This document shows positions 11,775-20,528 of a stretch of DNA of 40,844 nt, in pieces; the first letter of the stretch is position 1, and each line of letters opens with the position of its first letter. Below the pieces are notes generated by a model. It was not told the origin of the DNA and made no database searches. It was given only the letters and a program-made list of their open reading frames with translations. This DNA comes from an uncultured Ruminobacter sp. (GTDB taxonomy: Bacteria > Pseudomonadota > Gammaproteobacteria > Enterobacterales > Succinivibrionaceae). The DNA lies in contig CACYPY010000009.1 of assembly GCA_902776415.1 (NCBI GenBank), forward strand, positions 1 through 40,844, given 5' to 3'. A program made the translations under genes and the position numbers.

Positions 11775-12323
11775 ATGCCGGATTCGGGACAGAACGGTGT
11801 TTTTCTGGATTATGTGATAGAGCAGATGGCCTGCGACACGGGGGCGGAGCTTAAGAGAGTCGGGTTCAGGGCGGTAACCGCCGAGTCCTGTACCGGAGGA
11901 CTGGTCAGTGCGGCGCTTACGTCTGTGCCGGGATCCTCGGAATGGTTTGACCGGGGCTTTGTCACCTATTCCAATGAAGCCAAAACGGAAATGCTGGGGG
12001 TGCGGGAGGATACTCTTGAGATATACGGAGCGGTAAGTGAAGAAACTGTCCGGGAAATGTGTCTCGGAGCTCTGAAAAATTCCCGGGGGGACATTGCGGT
12101 ATCCCTGAGCGGTATCGCCGGTCCCGGAGGCGGCACTCCGGAAAAGCCGGTGGGCACGGTCTGGCTGGCCTGGGCCTTCAGGGGGAAGATACTCCATACC
12201 TGTTTGGCGCATTTTCCGGGAAATCGTGAAATTGTCAGAAAATACGCAGTAATAAAAGCACTCTCCGATATCTATATTTTTTGTAAAGGTAAAAGGAAAA
12301 GTAGAGGCAAAACTAAAAAATAA
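11775..12323 (+). CDS. pncC: Nicotinamide-nucleotide amidohydrolase PncC (CinA C-terminal domain)
   Basis: 182 residues (E. coli PncC 165). Deamidates NMN to nicotinate mononucleotide, returning DNA-ligase-derived NMN to NAD synthesis. Family motifs are TAESCTGG near 40, GFVTYSNEAK near 70, GAVSEETV near 100 and SGIAGPGGGTPEKPVGTVW near 120. The N-terminal molybdopterin-like domain of full CinA is absent, as in E. coli PncC. The C-terminus is a Lys/Arg-rich tail not usual in the family. The ATG follows AGGAG by 7 bases. It precedes recA, a conserved pair, but recA has its own promoters in the gap. Confidence 0.93.
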   Translation: MPDSGQNGVFLDYVIEQMACDTGAELKRVGFRAVTAESCTGGLVSAALTSVPGSSEWFDRGFVTYSNEAKTEMLGVREDTLEIYGAVSEETVREMCLGALKNSRGDIAVSLSGIAGPGGGTPEKPVGTVWLAWAFRGKILHTCLAHFPGNREIVRKYAVIKALSDIYIFCKGKRKSRGKTKK

Positions 12324-12324
12324 T

Positions 12325-12352
12325 TTGCAATTGAAGATTAACTACGTATAAT
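12325..12352 (+). promoter_or_regulatory. recA distal promoter candidate
   Basis: TTGCAA at 12325-12330, a 16-base spacer and TATAAT at 12347-12352, directly after the pncC stop. It would give a leader of about 250 bases. Confidence 0.5.
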
Positions 12353-12471
12353 AGCAATAAATGTTCAATGCTTTGAAGTTTTGAATGACGCTGAAATGTT
12401 GCATTGCGGATTCGGGATTCAGGCACGGGGCATTCCGGCAGGTGCCGGCGGCCGCAAAACGCCGCGGACGG

Positions 12472-12480
12472 TGCTATAAT
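12472..12480 (+). promoter_or_regulatory. recA proximal promoter candidate (extended -10)
   Basis: TGCTATAAT, a consensus extended -10, with no recognisable -35. The 285-base region ahead of recA contains no CTGT-N8-ACAG LexA box. The only neat palindrome near the gene is GGTATATACC at 12539-12548, inside the predicted leader. Confidence 0.5.
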
Positions 12481-12608
12481 GCCGGGGCCGGCTTTCCACG
12501 AAACAGGGTGCCGGATTATCAGTCGGGAGAAGGATTCAGGTATATACCGTCAGGTTTAACTGAAGGCCGTTTTTAAGTTTTTTAGCTAGTATTGACAAGG
12601 AAATAATT

Positions 12609-13745
12609 ATGGCAGCTAAAGAAAAGGACGAAGAGAAGAACAGCAAGGCTAAGGCACTTCAGGCTGCAATGGAGCAGATTGAAAAGCAGTTTGGCAAGGG
12701 AGCCATCATGAGACTTGGTGAAAACAAGCTCATGAGCGACATCGAAGCGGTTTCCACCGGTTCGCTTTCCCTGGATATCGCCCTCGGCATCGGCGGTCTT
12801 CCTCTGGGGCGCATTGTGGAAATTTACGGACCGGAATCCTCCGGCAAGACTACTCTGACTCTTGAGATCATTGCCCAGGCTCAGAAAAAGGGCAAAACCT
12901 GTGCCTTTATCGATGCCGAGCATGCTCTGGATCCGGTATACGCGGCCCGTCTCGGGGTAGATGTGAATTCACTTCTGGTTTCCCAGCCCGATACCGGCGA
13001 GCAGGCCCTGGAGATCTGCGACATGCTGGTAAGATCCGGCAGCGTTGACGTGATTGTGGTTGATTCGGTGGCTGCCCTGGTTCCCAAGGCCGAAATCGAG
13101 GGAGATATGGGAGAGTCCCATGTTGGTCTTCAGGCCCGTCTCATGTCCCAGGCGCTTCGCAAGCTGACCGGCAACCTGCAGCAGGCCAACTGTATGTGCA
13201 TTTTCATCAACCAGCTCCGCATGAAGATCGGGGTGATGTTCGGCAATCCGGAAACCACCACCGGCGGCAATGCCCTCAAGTACTATGCCTCGGTGCGTCT
13301 GGATATCAGAAAGGGTGCTGCCATCAAGACCAAGGACGGAGATATTCTGGGCAATGAGACCAAGGTCAAGGTGGTAAAGAACAAGGTGGCACCTCCTTTC
13401 AAGTCTGCCGAGTTCCAGATTCTCTATAACAAGGGGATCAGCAAGGGCAGCGAGATTGTCGATCTTGGCGTCAAGATCAAGGCAATAGTCAAGTCCGGAG
13501 CCTGGTTTTCCTATAACGGCGAAAAGATCGGACAGGGCAAGAGCAATGTTATTGACTATCTTGCCGAGCATCCTGATGTCAGTGATGAAATCGAGACCAA
13601 AATCAGGGAGTTCTACAGCAACAAGGAGGATTACAATGCCACTGCCGATGTTGGGGGCGAGGTATATTCCGAGGACAGCGAAGGCTCCGATGATGTCGAG
13701 GTGGCTCCGGAGTTTGAAAAGGTGGAAATCCCCGAAGATCTGTAA
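12609..13745 (+). CDS. recA: Recombinase RecA
   Basis: 378 residues (E. coli 353). Forms filaments on single-stranded DNA, drives strand exchange and stimulates LexA self-cleavage. Walker A is GPESSGKT at 74-81 (Lys80), about eight residues later than in E. coli because of a Lys/Glu-rich N-terminal extension. The loops [13 protein letters not shown] and [28 protein letters not shown], recognisable by their key parts ESHVG and NPETTTGG, are intact. The C-terminus is a long acidic tail rich in Asp, Glu and Ser, which in RecA restrains filament growth. AAGGA sits 7 bases ahead of the ATG. It is followed by a terminator and then recX. Confidence 0.98.
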   Translation: MAAKEKDEEKNSKAKALQAAMEQIEKQFGKGAIMRLGENKLMSDIEAVSTGSLSLDIALGIGGLPLGRIVEIYGPESSGKTTLTLEIIAQAQKKGKTCAFIDAEHALDPVYAARLGVDVNSLLVSQPDTGEQALEICDMLVRSGSVDVIVVDSVAALVPKAEIEGDMGESHVGLQARLMSQALRKLTGNLQQANCMCIFINQLRMKIGVMFGNPETTTGGNALKYYASVRLDIRKGAAIKTKDGDILGNETKVKVVKNKVAPPFKSAEFQILYNKGISKGSEIVDLGVKIKAIVKSGAWFSYNGEKIGQGKSNVIDYLAEHPDVSDEIETKIREFYSNKEDYNATADVGGEVYSEDSEGSDDVEVAPEFEKVEIPEDL

Positions 13746-13790
13746 AACGGAATGTCCGGTCAAGAGCCTCTAGCGGCATGATCGTCTTTC

Positions 13791-13823
13791 AGGGGTGTCA
13801 GACTGTTTCTGATGCCCTTTTTT
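13791..13823 (+). terminator. Terminator between recA and recX
   Basis: A 10-base stem with two G-U pairs, GGGTGTCAGA (13793-13802) and TCTGATGCCC (13808-13817), followed by TTTTTT. As in E. coli, recX lies beyond it with no clear promoter of its own, so limited read-through probably sets RecX levels well below RecA. Confidence 0.8.
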
Positions 13824-13871
13824 CGTTTCATGGCTTCCCGAAAAAGTTTCCGGGGGCCTTCTGAGGTTTTT

Positions 13872-14351
13872 ATGGAAGAAACTGATAATTTTGACAGAGT
13901 TTATACGGCTGCTCTTAATATTCTTGCTTTGAGAGAGCATTCCGAAAAGGAACTCCGGGAAAAGCTTGTCAGGAAGTTCGGAAGTGCCGGGGAGACAACG
14001 GATCGGGTTATTGCGAGACTCTCGGAACTCGGCTATCTTTCTGATGTCAGATATGCCGAAATGGCGGTACGGCATTTTTCCGGAAAGGGATACGGCCCGC
14101 ACCGTATCAGGGCGGAGCTCCTGAAAAAAGGGGTGAATCCCGAGGAGCAGGAAGCGTGTCCGGTACCGGACGACGAAGAGTTTGTGTCCCGGGCCCGGGC
14201 TCTTGTCGAAAAGAAATACGGCGCTCCGGAGGATATGGATTTTGCCGTCAGGCGAAAAGCCATGGCTTTTCTGGCACGCCGGGGCTTTACCGGAGAACAG
14301 TGTCTGAAGGCGCTCAGGGCCGATGCCGATGATTTTGGCGGGGACTGGTGA
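13872..14351 (+). CDS. recX: RecA regulator RecX
   Basis: 159 residues (E. coli 166). A small three-helix-repeat protein that caps or destabilises RecA filaments. The N-terminal [19 protein letters not shown] segment, which contains the typical REHSxxELxxKL pattern, and the [11 protein letters not shown] block near residue 60 are characteristic. The ATG at 13872 has TGAGG five bases ahead. An in-frame ATG at 13812 falls inside the recA terminator stem and is rejected. It is co-directional with recA and precedes alaS, the conserved order. Confidence 0.9.
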   Translation: MEETDNFDRVYTAALNILALREHSEKELREKLVRKFGSAGETTDRVIARLSELGYLSDVRYAEMAVRHFSGKGYGPHRIRAELLKKGVNPEEQEACPVPDDEEFVSRARALVEKKYGAPEDMDFAVRRKAMAFLARRGFTGEQCLKALRADADDFGGDW

Positions 14352-14408
14352 GCCTGCCCGGCACCGAATCGCTAATTCCTGTTCCCTGTATAATTTGCCC
14401 CCTCTTAA

Positions 14409-14417
14409 TGCTATAAT
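14409..14417 (+). promoter_or_regulatory. alaS promoter (extended -10)
   Basis: TGCTATAAT, identical to the recA proximal element; a second TATAAT lies at 14389-14394. No good -35 for either. The leader would be about 100 bases. Confidence 0.55.
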
Positions 14418-14523
14418 CTGCACGGTTTTATCCGGGGGCGTTCCCTGCTTCCCGAAACCGTGCCTTGCCGCAGTCAGCACTGTGTTTCCGCAAGGTCCAG
14501 ATATATTGAAAAAGGTTTTTTGT

Positions 14524-17154
14524 ATGTACATGACAACCTCGGAGATACGCTCCGCGTTTCTTGAATATTACCGGTCTCACGGACATGAGGTAGTACGTTC
14601 CAGTTCACTGGTGCCGGTAAACGATCCCACGCTTCTGTTTACGAATGCCGGGATGAATCAGTTTAAGGATGTTTTTCTTGGCAAGGAGTCAAGAAGCTAC
14701 AAGAGAGCGACTACCGCCCAGCGCTGCGTCAGGGCCGGCGGCAAGCACAACGATCTTGACAATGTAGGATATACCGCCCGGCATCATACCTTTTTTGAAA
14801 TGCTCGGCAATTTCAGCTTCGGCGATTATTTTAAGAAGGATGCCATCCATTTTGCCTGGGGATTTCTGACAGGAGTTCTCGGGCTTCCCGCGGAGAAACT
14901 CACGGTTACTGTTTATCAGACCGATCAGGAAGCCTATGATATCTGGAACAGGGAGATCGGAATTCCTGCCGAGCGCATAGTTCGCATCGGCGACAACAAG
15001 GGAGCTCCGTATGCTTCGGACAATTTCTGGCAGATGGGGGATACCGGTCCGTGCGGCCCCTGTTCCGAAATTTTTTATGACCACGGTGCCGATATCTGGG
15101 GAGGTCCTCCCGGATCCGCAGAGGAGGACGGGGATCGGTTTATCGAGGTGTGGAACATCGTTTTCATGCAGTTTAATCGCAAATCGGACGGCACCTTTGA
15201 GCCGTTGCCGCATCCTTCTGTTGACACCGGCATGGGACTGGAGCGTATCGCCGCCGTGATGCAGGGAGTTCATTCCAACTACGAAATTGATCTTTTCAGG
15301 GAACTTATAGCCGGTGCGGCAGAGATTCTTCAGGTTTCCGACCTTTCCAGCAAGTCTCTCAGGGTAATAGCAGACCATATCCGCTCCTGTTCTTTCCTGA
15401 TTTGTGACGGAGTGATTCCCTCCAACGAAGGCAGAGGATATGTACTGCGCCGTATTATCCGGAGAGCAGTGAGACATGGCCGTCTTCTGGGGGCCAGAGA
15501 GGTATTTTTCTACCGGCTGGTGGAAAAACTTGCCGCGCTGATGGGGGATGCCTATCCGGAAATCAGGGAATCCCGGGCTCTTATCGAGAAGACTCTCAGA
15601 AAAGAGGAGGAGCAGTTCCTGAGGACACTGGATCGCGGTCTCGAACTCCTTTCCGGAGAACTGTCCAGACTCGGAGACAGTAAGGTTGTTCCAGGCGAAG
15701 TGGTGTTCCGTCTTTATGATACCTACGGATTCCCGGTGGATCTGACTCAGGATGTGGTCAGAGACAATGGTTATACTGTGGATACTGCCGGATTTGATGC
15801 CGAAATGGAGAAGCAGCGTAAAAGAGCCAAGGCGGCTTCCAATTTTGCGGTTGACTACAACAGTCAGCTCAAGGTATCGGCAACCACCGAATTTACCGGT
15901 TATGATCGGCTGGAGGATGAAGCGGTAATCCTGAATATTTTTAAAGGTATTGAAAGCGTCAGCTCTGTGGCAACCGATGAAGAAGCTGTCATTGTGCTTG
16001 ACAAAACTCCTTTTTACGCCGAAAGAGGCGGTCAGGTAGGGGATACCGGCCTCATTCTGGGCGGCGATAATTTTGAATTTCAGGTCACTGATACCAGACA
16101 TGCCGGAAATGCCGTGATTCACACCGGAAAGGTGCTGCTTGGCGAGTTTGCGGCGGGAGACAGGGTTCGTGCCCGGGTTGATGTTTCCGCCAGAAACAGC
16201 ATTGCCCGTCATCACAGTGCCACCCATCTTCTGCAGTCTGCCCTCAGAAAGGTGCTGGGAGATCATGTGGTTCAGAAGGGATCCTTTGTGTCCGGGGATC
16301 GGCTTCGTTTTGACTTTTCTCACGGCGAGGCTCTGACTGCGGAGGAAATCCGCAGTGTTGAAGCTTTTGTGAATGGCTATATTATGGCCAATCTTCCGGT
16401 GACTACCGAGGTGATGGATCTGGAATCCGCCAGGGCCACAGGTGCCATGGCGCTCTTTAACGAAAAGTACGAAGGTACGGTAAGAGTGGTGAGCATGGGG
16501 GACGTTTCCCGGGAGCTCTGCGGCGGCACGCATGTTTCCGCTACCGGCAATATCGGTTTCTTCAAGCTGATTTCAGACAGCGGCATTGCTGCCGGAATCC
16601 GTAGAATCGAGGCGGTTACCGGCATGGCAGCCGTGGAATACACAGCTCTTTTGAGTCAGGAACTGGAAAAGAGCTCCGGAATTCTGCGCAGTGAGACCTT
16701 CGGCGTGTATGACAAGGTTGCCGCTCTCGAGCAGCATGCCAGGGATCTGGAGCATCAGAATTCCAGACTTCGCGAGCAGCTGGCTCTGGCCGAGGCCAGG
16801 GGGCTTGTCGGTTCAGTGGTTTCAGTAAACGGCGTGAAGACCCTGGTAGCCACGCTGGATGCGGTTCAGGTTCCGGAACTGCGGACAGTGATGGATGATT
16901 TGAAGAATCGTCTGGGAAGCGCGGTAATTCTGCTGGCTTCGGTTAACAGCGGCAAGATTTCGTTTATTGCCGGAGTCACCAATGATCTGGTATCCCGTGT
17001 CAAGGCCGGAGAGCTGGTCAAGTTTGTGGCAGCTCAGGTTGGCGGGAAGGGCGGCGGCAAGCCGGATATGGCGCAGGCAGGAGGCACCGACACTGCCAAA
17101 CTGCCTCAGGCTATGAACAGCGCGGCAGGCTGGCTTGAGGAGCATCTGGGGTAA
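14524..17154 (+). CDS. alaS: Alanyl-tRNA synthetase
   Basis: 876 residues, the same length as E. coli AlaS. Charges tRNA-Ala and clears mischarged Ser/Gly. The N-terminal class II catalytic core includes [29 protein letters not shown] and [17 protein letters not shown], cited by their key parts NAGMNQF and [11 protein letters not shown]. The editing site zinc ligands fall at His564, His568, Cys666 and His670, exactly the E. coli positions. The C-Ala domain ends with the glycine-rich [15 protein letters not shown]. The start at 14524 has AAAAAGG about 8 bases upstream; ATG 14530 is a close alternative. The frame stays open a further 200 bases upstream, but that part has no similarity and contains the promoter. 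Confidence 0.97.
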   Translation: MYMTTSEIRSAFLEYYRSHGHEVVRSSSLVPVNDPTLLFTNAGMNQFKDVFLGKESRSYKRATTAQRCVRAGGKHNDLDNVGYTARHHTFFEMLGNFSFGDYFKKDAIHFAWGFLTGVLGLPAEKLTVTVYQTDQEAYDIWNREIGIPAERIVRIGDNKGAPYASDNFWQMGDTGPCGPCSEIFYDHGADIWGGPPGSAEEDGDRFIEVWNIVFMQFNRKSDGTFEPLPHPSVDTGMGLERIAAVMQGVHSNYEIDLFRELIAGAAEILQVSDLSSKSLRVIADHIRSCSFLICDGVIPSNEGRGYVLRRIIRRAVRHGRLLGAREVFFYRLVEKLAALMGDAYPEIRESRALIEKTLRKEEEQFLRTLDRGLELLSGELSRLGDSKVVPGEVVFRLYDTYGFPVDLTQDVVRDNGYTVDTAGFDAEMEKQRKRAKAASNFAVDYNSQLKVSATTEFTGYDRLEDEAVILNIFKGIESVSSVATDEEAVIVLDKTPFYAERGGQVGDTGLILGGDNFEFQVTDTRHAGNAVIHTGKVLLGEFAAGDRVRARVDVSARNSIARHHSATHLLQSALRKVLGDHVVQKGSFVSGDRLRFDFSHGEALTAEEIRSVEAFVNGYIMANLPVTTEVMDLESARATGAMALFNEKYEGTVRVVSMGDVSRELCGGTHVSATGNIGFFKLISDSGIAAGIRRIEAVTGMAAVEYTALLSQELEKSSGILRSETFGVYDKVAALEQHARDLEHQNSRLREQLALAEARGLVGSVVSVNGVKTLVATLDAVQVPELRTVMDDLKNRLGSAVILLASVNSGKISFIAGVTNDLVSRVKAGELVKFVAAQVGGKGGGKPDMAQAGGTDTAKLPQAMNSAAGWLEEHLG

Positions 17155-17182
17155 TACCGGATATTTCTTTGATACACGGAAT

Positions 17183-17215
17183 GGCCCCCGGTTTACGGGG
17201 GTCTGTTCATTTTTA
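17183..17215 (+). terminator. Terminator after alaS
   Basis: Perfect 6-base stem CCCCCG (17185-17190) with CGGGGG (17196-17201) and a GTTTA loop; the T-run after it is interrupted (TCTGTTCATTTTTA). Confidence 0.6.
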
Positions 17216-17488
17216 TCAGGGTAAACCGTGAGTTGTGAACTGCCTGATGTTTTAAAAGGAAGTCCTGAAAGACGACTTGGATGTGCTTTGCGGAGTTCGG
17301 ATCCGCTCATGAAAATCATGTGCCATGAAGGAAGGGGGGACGGGAGTCCGGGAGATTTTCAGTCTCTGTATTTAATATTTTTTTACTTTTAGAGTAAAAG
17401 CAGATATTATTTGTATATAGCCGGCGGGTACTTACAGGAAGGTCACAGACCGCTTTATGCGGCCGGCAGTTTTTTCGGAGTTGAAATT
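17216..17488 (+). other. Intergenic region ahead of csrA
   Basis: The alaS-csrA gap (17155-17488) has no recognisable gene. It contains the alaS terminator, a 54-codon open frame from GTG 17228 to TAG 17392 with a weak AGGG ahead of it and no recognisable product, and the csrA promoter and leader. The leader has two GGA motifs, ACAGGA near 17435-17439 and GGAG at the csrA ribosome site, the pattern through which CsrA represses its own translation in E. coli. Autoregulation here is inference. Confidence 0.4.
17382..17410 (+). promoter_or_regulatory. csrA promoter overlapped by a 7-base inverted repeat
   Basis: TTTACT at 17382-17387, a 17-base spacer and TATTAT at 17405-17410. A perfect inverted repeat TTTTACT-N5-AGTAAAA (17381-17399) covers the -35 and half the spacer, so it could be a repressor site. 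Confidence 0.55.
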
Positions 17489-17707
17489 ATGCTAATTCTG
17501 ACGCGAAGACAGGGAGAGTCTATCATTGTCGGAGACAATGTCAGGATTACCGTTATTTCCGTAAAGGGGAATCAGGTTCGCATAGGTGTTGAAGCCCCGA
17601 AGACCGTTTCCGTTCAGCGTGAGGAAATTGCCGTGAAAAAGGATCATAATTCCGGCGGTCTCTCTGATGGCAATGAGGTTTCGGAGCCTGTTCATCAGGA
17701 TTCCTGA
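17489..17707 (+). CDS. csrA: Carbon storage regulator CsrA
   Basis: 72 residues (E. coli 61). A dimeric RNA-binding protein that blocks or stabilises mRNAs at GGA hairpins, controlling central carbon metabolism, motility and biofilm genes. The sequence [11 protein letters not shown], the [13 protein letters not shown] core and VQREEI are nearly identical to E. coli, including RNA-contacting Leu4, Arg6 and Arg44-type positions. The C-terminal tail of about 20 residues is longer and polar. The ATG follows GGAG by 8 bases; an in-frame ATG at 17411 is upstream of the leader hairpin and is rejected. The alaS-csrA-tRNA order is conserved with E. coli, except for the extra gene inserted next. Confidence 0.96.
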   Translation: MLILTRRQGESIIVGDNVRITVISVKGNQVRIGVEAPKTVSVQREEIAVKKDHNSGGLSDGNEVSEPVHQDS

Positions 17708-17789
17708 GCAGAATAGTCGTTGATGTGGCGGAGTTTTGCCTTCCTTTTTATTTCTTCAGATTATTCTGCCTTGATTTGCTTTTTTGATT

Positions 17790-17795
17790 TATAAT
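17790..17795 (+). promoter_or_regulatory. -10 element for the 17885 gene
   Basis: A perfect TATAAT 90 bases upstream of the ATG. TTGATT lies only 13 bases upstream, too close to be a normal -35. Confidence 0.4.
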
Positions 17796-17884
17796 GATTC
17801 GCACTGAAGACTGCGTGTTAAGAGCAGTTTGGTTGTTGTCGTGGTTTTCAGGTGATTCTTACTTTTATCTGTAAAGGAATTAAT

Positions 17885-18271
17885 ATGAAAAAATTACTTG
17901 TTGCAGCAATTGCACTGACTCTTTCCGCTTCAGCATTTGCAGACTGGGAAGTTGTTGAGCAGAATGACCAGTCCGTAACTTTTGCTGATAAGGACCTTGG
18001 CATTGCAATGAACGTAACTGCTGCCGGTAAGTCTGGCTCTGCTCCTATCAAGGATGTTGCCGAATCTGCTGCAAAGACCCTTAGCTGCGGTGCCGTTTCC
18101 GAAGCCGCTATCGGTGAGTATCCTGCATATCATCTGAGCTCCTGTCCTAACGAAGTTCAGGTATTCGTTGTTGATGACGGCAAGGATATTGTTGCAATTT
18201 CCGGAAAGTGCGGCAGTCAGGATTCCTGTGCTGCGGTTGATTCTCTTCTTGAAAAGATTATCAATAATTAA
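17885..18271 (+). CDS. Small secreted four-Cys protein, probably highly expressed
   Basis: 128 residues that I do not recognise. Residues 1-19 are a textbook Sec signal peptide (MKKLL, an Ala/Leu core, AFA cleavage before Asp20). The mature domain of about 109 residues has four cysteines (68, 87, 109, 115), suggesting two disulfides in the periplasm, and is acidic. AAGGA precedes the ATG at good distance; an ATG-less extension upstream to 17852 is rejected because it would bury the signal peptide. Codon choice (GTT, GCT, CTT, GGC/GGT, AAG) is like eno rather than like most other neighbours, which points to strong expression. It has its own -10 and a strong terminator. It sits between csrA and the serine/arginine tRNAs, a junction that has no such gene in E. 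coli. Confidence 0.75.
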   Translation: MKKLLVAAIALTLSASAFADWEVVEQNDQSVTFADKDLGIAMNVTAAGKSGSAPIKDVAESAAKTLSCGAVSEAAIGEYPAYHLSSCPNEVQVFVVDDGKDIVAISGKCGSQDSCAAVDSLLEKIINN

Positions 18272-18315
18272 TTCTGTGATTTTCAGCAAACAAAAATTAG
18301 TGCTGTGACGATCAT

Positions 18316-18348
18316 GGGGGCGGGATGGATTCCTGCCCTTTTTTTTTT
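18316..18348 (+). terminator. Strong terminator after the 17885 gene
   Basis: 8-base stem GGGCGGGA (18318-18325) with TCCTGCCC (18331-18338), one G-U pair, then ten T residues. Confidence 0.9.
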
Positions 18349-18450
18349 GGGGAAAAACATGTTTTTGGCTTTATTCAGGTTATAAAGTGAGCAAAATGGC
18401 TTCCCGAATGGCTATTTTTGTAATAATTTGAAAATTTTCAGGCTTATCTC

Positions 18451-18478
18451 TTGACAGATTTTCATTATCAAGTAAAAT
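18451..18478 (+). promoter_or_regulatory. tRNA operon promoter
   Basis: Consensus TTGACA at 18451-18456, a 16-base spacer and TAAAAT at 18473-18478. A GC-rich discriminator (GCCCCGC) follows, the hallmark of stringently controlled stable-RNA promoters. Confidence 0.85.
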
Positions 18479-18504
18479 TAGCCCCGCAACGAACGAATAG
18501 TTGC

Positions 18505-18595
18505 GGTGTGATGACCGAGAGGCCGAAGGTGCTCCCCTGCTAAGGGAGTATACCCCAAAAGGGTATCAAGGGTTCGAATCCCTTTCGCACCGCCA
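18505..18595 (+). tRNA. tRNA-Ser (GCU)
   Basis: 91 bases including encoded CCA. The acceptor GGTGTGA pairs with TCGCACC, discriminator G. The anticodon arm CTCCC-CTGCTAA-GGGAG has GCT at 18539-18541. The long class II variable arm (TACCCC/GGGTA) and GGTTCGAATCC T-arm identify a serine tRNA. It is equivalent to E. coli serV downstream of csrA and reads AGC/AGU codons. Confidence 0.97.
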
Positions 18596-18605
18596 GTTCG
18601 TTACT

Positions 18606-18682
18606 GCACCCTTAGCTCAACTGGATAGAGTACTCGGCTACGAACCGAGCGGTTGAAGGTTCGAGTCCTTCAGGGTGCGCCA
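18606..18682 (+). tRNA. tRNA-Arg (ACG), copy 1
   Basis: 77 bases with encoded CCA. Acceptor GCACCCT pairs with AGGGTGC, discriminator G. The anticodon arm CTCGG-CTACGAA-CCGAG carries ACG at 18640-18642, whose A34 is normally deaminated to inosine so that it reads CGU/CGC/CGA. It corresponds to the E. coli argVYZQ series. Confidence 0.97.
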
Positions 18683-18692
18683 CTGTCTGTTT

Positions 18693-18769
18693 GCACCCTT
18701 AGCTCAACTGGATAGAGTACTCGGCTACGAACCGAGCGGTTGAAGGTTCGAGTCCTTCAGGGTGCGCCA
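18693..18769 (+). tRNA. tRNA-Arg (ACG), copy 2
   Basis: Base-for-base identical to the copy starting at 18606, 87 bases downstream, with anticodon ACG at 18727-18729. A tandem duplication, shorter than the four-copy E. coli array. No obvious terminator follows. Confidence 0.97.
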
Positions 18770-18848
18770 TTCTTTCCTTGAATATTCTCCTGTTCCCCAG
18801 TTCTTTTTGTTTGGTGTTCCTTTTTTGTTCAGGGGGCTGTCCGGCTTT

Positions 18849-18877
18849 TTGTTTATTCTGATTTTTCATTCTATAAT
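18849..18877 (+). promoter_or_regulatory. dnaB promoter
   Basis: TTGTTT at 18849-18854, a 17-base spacer and TATAAT at 18872-18877, the same element pair as the eno promoter. Confidence 0.65.
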
Positions 18878-18923
18878 AGCCTCCTGATTTACTTGCAGAA
18901 TGCGGATGTTCCGGAGTTTAATC

Positions 18924-20429
18924 ATGGTTGATGTGCTTGATTACGCAAAGAAAAATTTGAGCGCCCCGGAGAGGGATTCGGAACGGAATTATTCAAAAAA
19001 CCGCAAGGGTTCCCGGGAAGAATCGGAGAGAACAGCCCCTTATTCGTTTGAGGCTGAAAAAGCATTTTTGGGCAGTATTCTTATAAGCCCCGGCAAACTG
19101 GATGCGGTTTCCAGCATTCTGAGTGCCGATGATTTCTACGATCCCAGACATCAGCTTATTTATGAGGCTATGCTGAGTCTGGATAACAATCACCGTGTTA
19201 TAGATACAATTTCCCTGCAGGAAACGCTGGAAAACACACAAAGCCTTGAAAAAGCCGGTGGTCAGGCCTACCTTCTGCAGCTGTTTCAGGCCGTTCCGGA
19301 TACCATCGATGCGGTAACCTACGCCCATACGATTGTTAATAAATCCCGGGCCAGGATGCTGCTCAAGGCCTGTCAGGAAATCGAAGAGGATGTTTATGTT
19401 CCCCGGGGGAGATCCATTGGCGATATTCTGAACGGCGCGGAGCAAAAAATTTTCAGGATATCCGAGAATTCTCTTCATAAGGGGGGCGGGCCGGTATCCA
19501 TCACCAGGGTAACCATGGACCTTCTTAACACTCTCAGGGAGAATCAGAAAAACAATCTTTCCGGAATTACCGGTGTCCCCACGGGATACAAATTCCTGGA
19601 TCAGTATCTTTCGGGATTCCATAAGAGTGATCTCATTGTTATCGGAGCCCGGCCGGGCGTTGGCAAAACCACCTTCGGCATGAATCTGGTGCAGAATGTG
19701 GCCATGAATCCGGATGTGAATTTCCCGGTGCTGGTATTTTCTCTGGAAATGCCGGCATCTCAGATTGCCGCCAGACTGCTGGCAGCCATGGCTCATGTGG
19801 ATCAGACAAAAATCCGTAATTCCAATCTGGATGATGACGACTGGGTGAATCTTATCGGAGTGGGGCAGACTCTTCTCAAGGAACGTCCTGACTGTATCTA
19901 TATCGATGATACCCAGGGACTGACTCCGGCGGACATCCGGTCCCGTTCCCGCAGGCTGAAGCAGGAAAAGGGCGGCATCAGCATGATTATGGTGGATTAT
20001 CTTCAGTATATGCATATTCCCGGGTATGACGCCAATTCCCGTACCCAGGAGGTGGCGGAGTGCTCCAAGAGTCTCAAGATGCTGGCCCGTGAGCTTGATG
20101 TGCCGGTAATAGCCATGGCTCAGGTGAACCGGGGAGTTGCAGGACGCAAGGACAAGCGCCCTGGAAATGCCGATCTCCGCGAATCAGGCGCCATTGAGCA
20201 GGATGCTGATGTTATCATGTTTATCCATCGTCCGGAAATGGATGATGACAAGAAGGATGATCCTTCGCAGATTGGCAAGGCGGAAATTATAATCGGCAAG
20301 CAGAGAAATGGTCCGGTGGGAATTGTTCCCATGGTGTTTCTTCATGAGTATTCCCGCTTTGAGACTGTGGAGTTCAGCGGCGGACCGGTGCCGCCTCCCG
20401 GTGCGGAAACTCCTCCTTCCGGCAGTTAA
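18924..20429 (+). CDS. dnaB: Replicative DNA helicase DnaB
   Basis: 501 residues (E. coli 471). The hexameric 5'-3' helicase that opens the replication fork and contacts primase. An N-terminal polar extension of about 35 residues precedes the helical primase-binding domain, which starts near APYSFEAEKAFLGSILI. The RecA-like motor carries Walker A GARPGVGKTT, the FSLEMP block, IMVDYLQ (Walker B) and AMAQVNRGV with the downstream Arg-finger region. The ATG at 18924 follows CCGGAG by 7 bases; an ATG at 18900 is in frame but poorly placed. The C-terminus has a Pro/Gly-rich tail. dnaB followed by alr is a conserved gammaproteobacterial pair. Confidence 0.95.
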   Translation: MVDVLDYAKKNLSAPERDSERNYSKNRKGSREESERTAPYSFEAEKAFLGSILISPGKLDAVSSILSADDFYDPRHQLIYEAMLSLDNNHRVIDTISLQETLENTQSLEKAGGQAYLLQLFQAVPDTIDAVTYAHTIVNKSRARMLLKACQEIEEDVYVPRGRSIGDILNGAEQKIFRISENSLHKGGGPVSITRVTMDLLNTLRENQKNNLSGITGVPTGYKFLDQYLSGFHKSDLIVIGARPGVGKTTFGMNLVQNVAMNPDVNFPVLVFSLEMPASQIAARLLAAMAHVDQTKIRNSNLDDDDWVNLIGVGQTLLKERPDCIYIDDTQGLTPADIRSRSRRLKQEKGGISMIMVDYLQYMHIPGYDANSRTQEVAECSKSLKMLARELDVPVIAMAQVNRGVAGRKDKRPGNADLRESGAIEQDADVIMFIHRPEMDDDKKDDPSQIGKAEIIIGKQRNGPVGIVPMVFLHEYSRFETVEFSGGPVPPPGAETPPSGS

Positions 20430-20528
20430 GTCCGGGACAGACTGCTTGGATTTTCAGTACAGGTAATTATGATCACCCCGAGATTCCGACGATGGTTGCG
20501 GGTGAGAAAAGGACAGAGGATTTGTCAG

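Noticed and set aside
12539-12548. GGTATATACC ahead of recA as a LexA box
   Set aside because: It does not fit CTGT-N8-ACAG; kept only as an unexplained palindrome.
14689-16533. A 614-codon open frame antisense to alaS
   Set aside because: It mirrors the codon structure of alaS, has no recognisable domain and no ribosome site; similar long antisense frames lie over pyrG, eno, lysS and the dehydrogenase gene.
18505-18769. tRNA genes as an integration site for a mobile element
   Set aside because: No integrase, no repeated tRNA 3' fragment and no foreign genes beside them; the Arg repeat is a whole-gene duplication.
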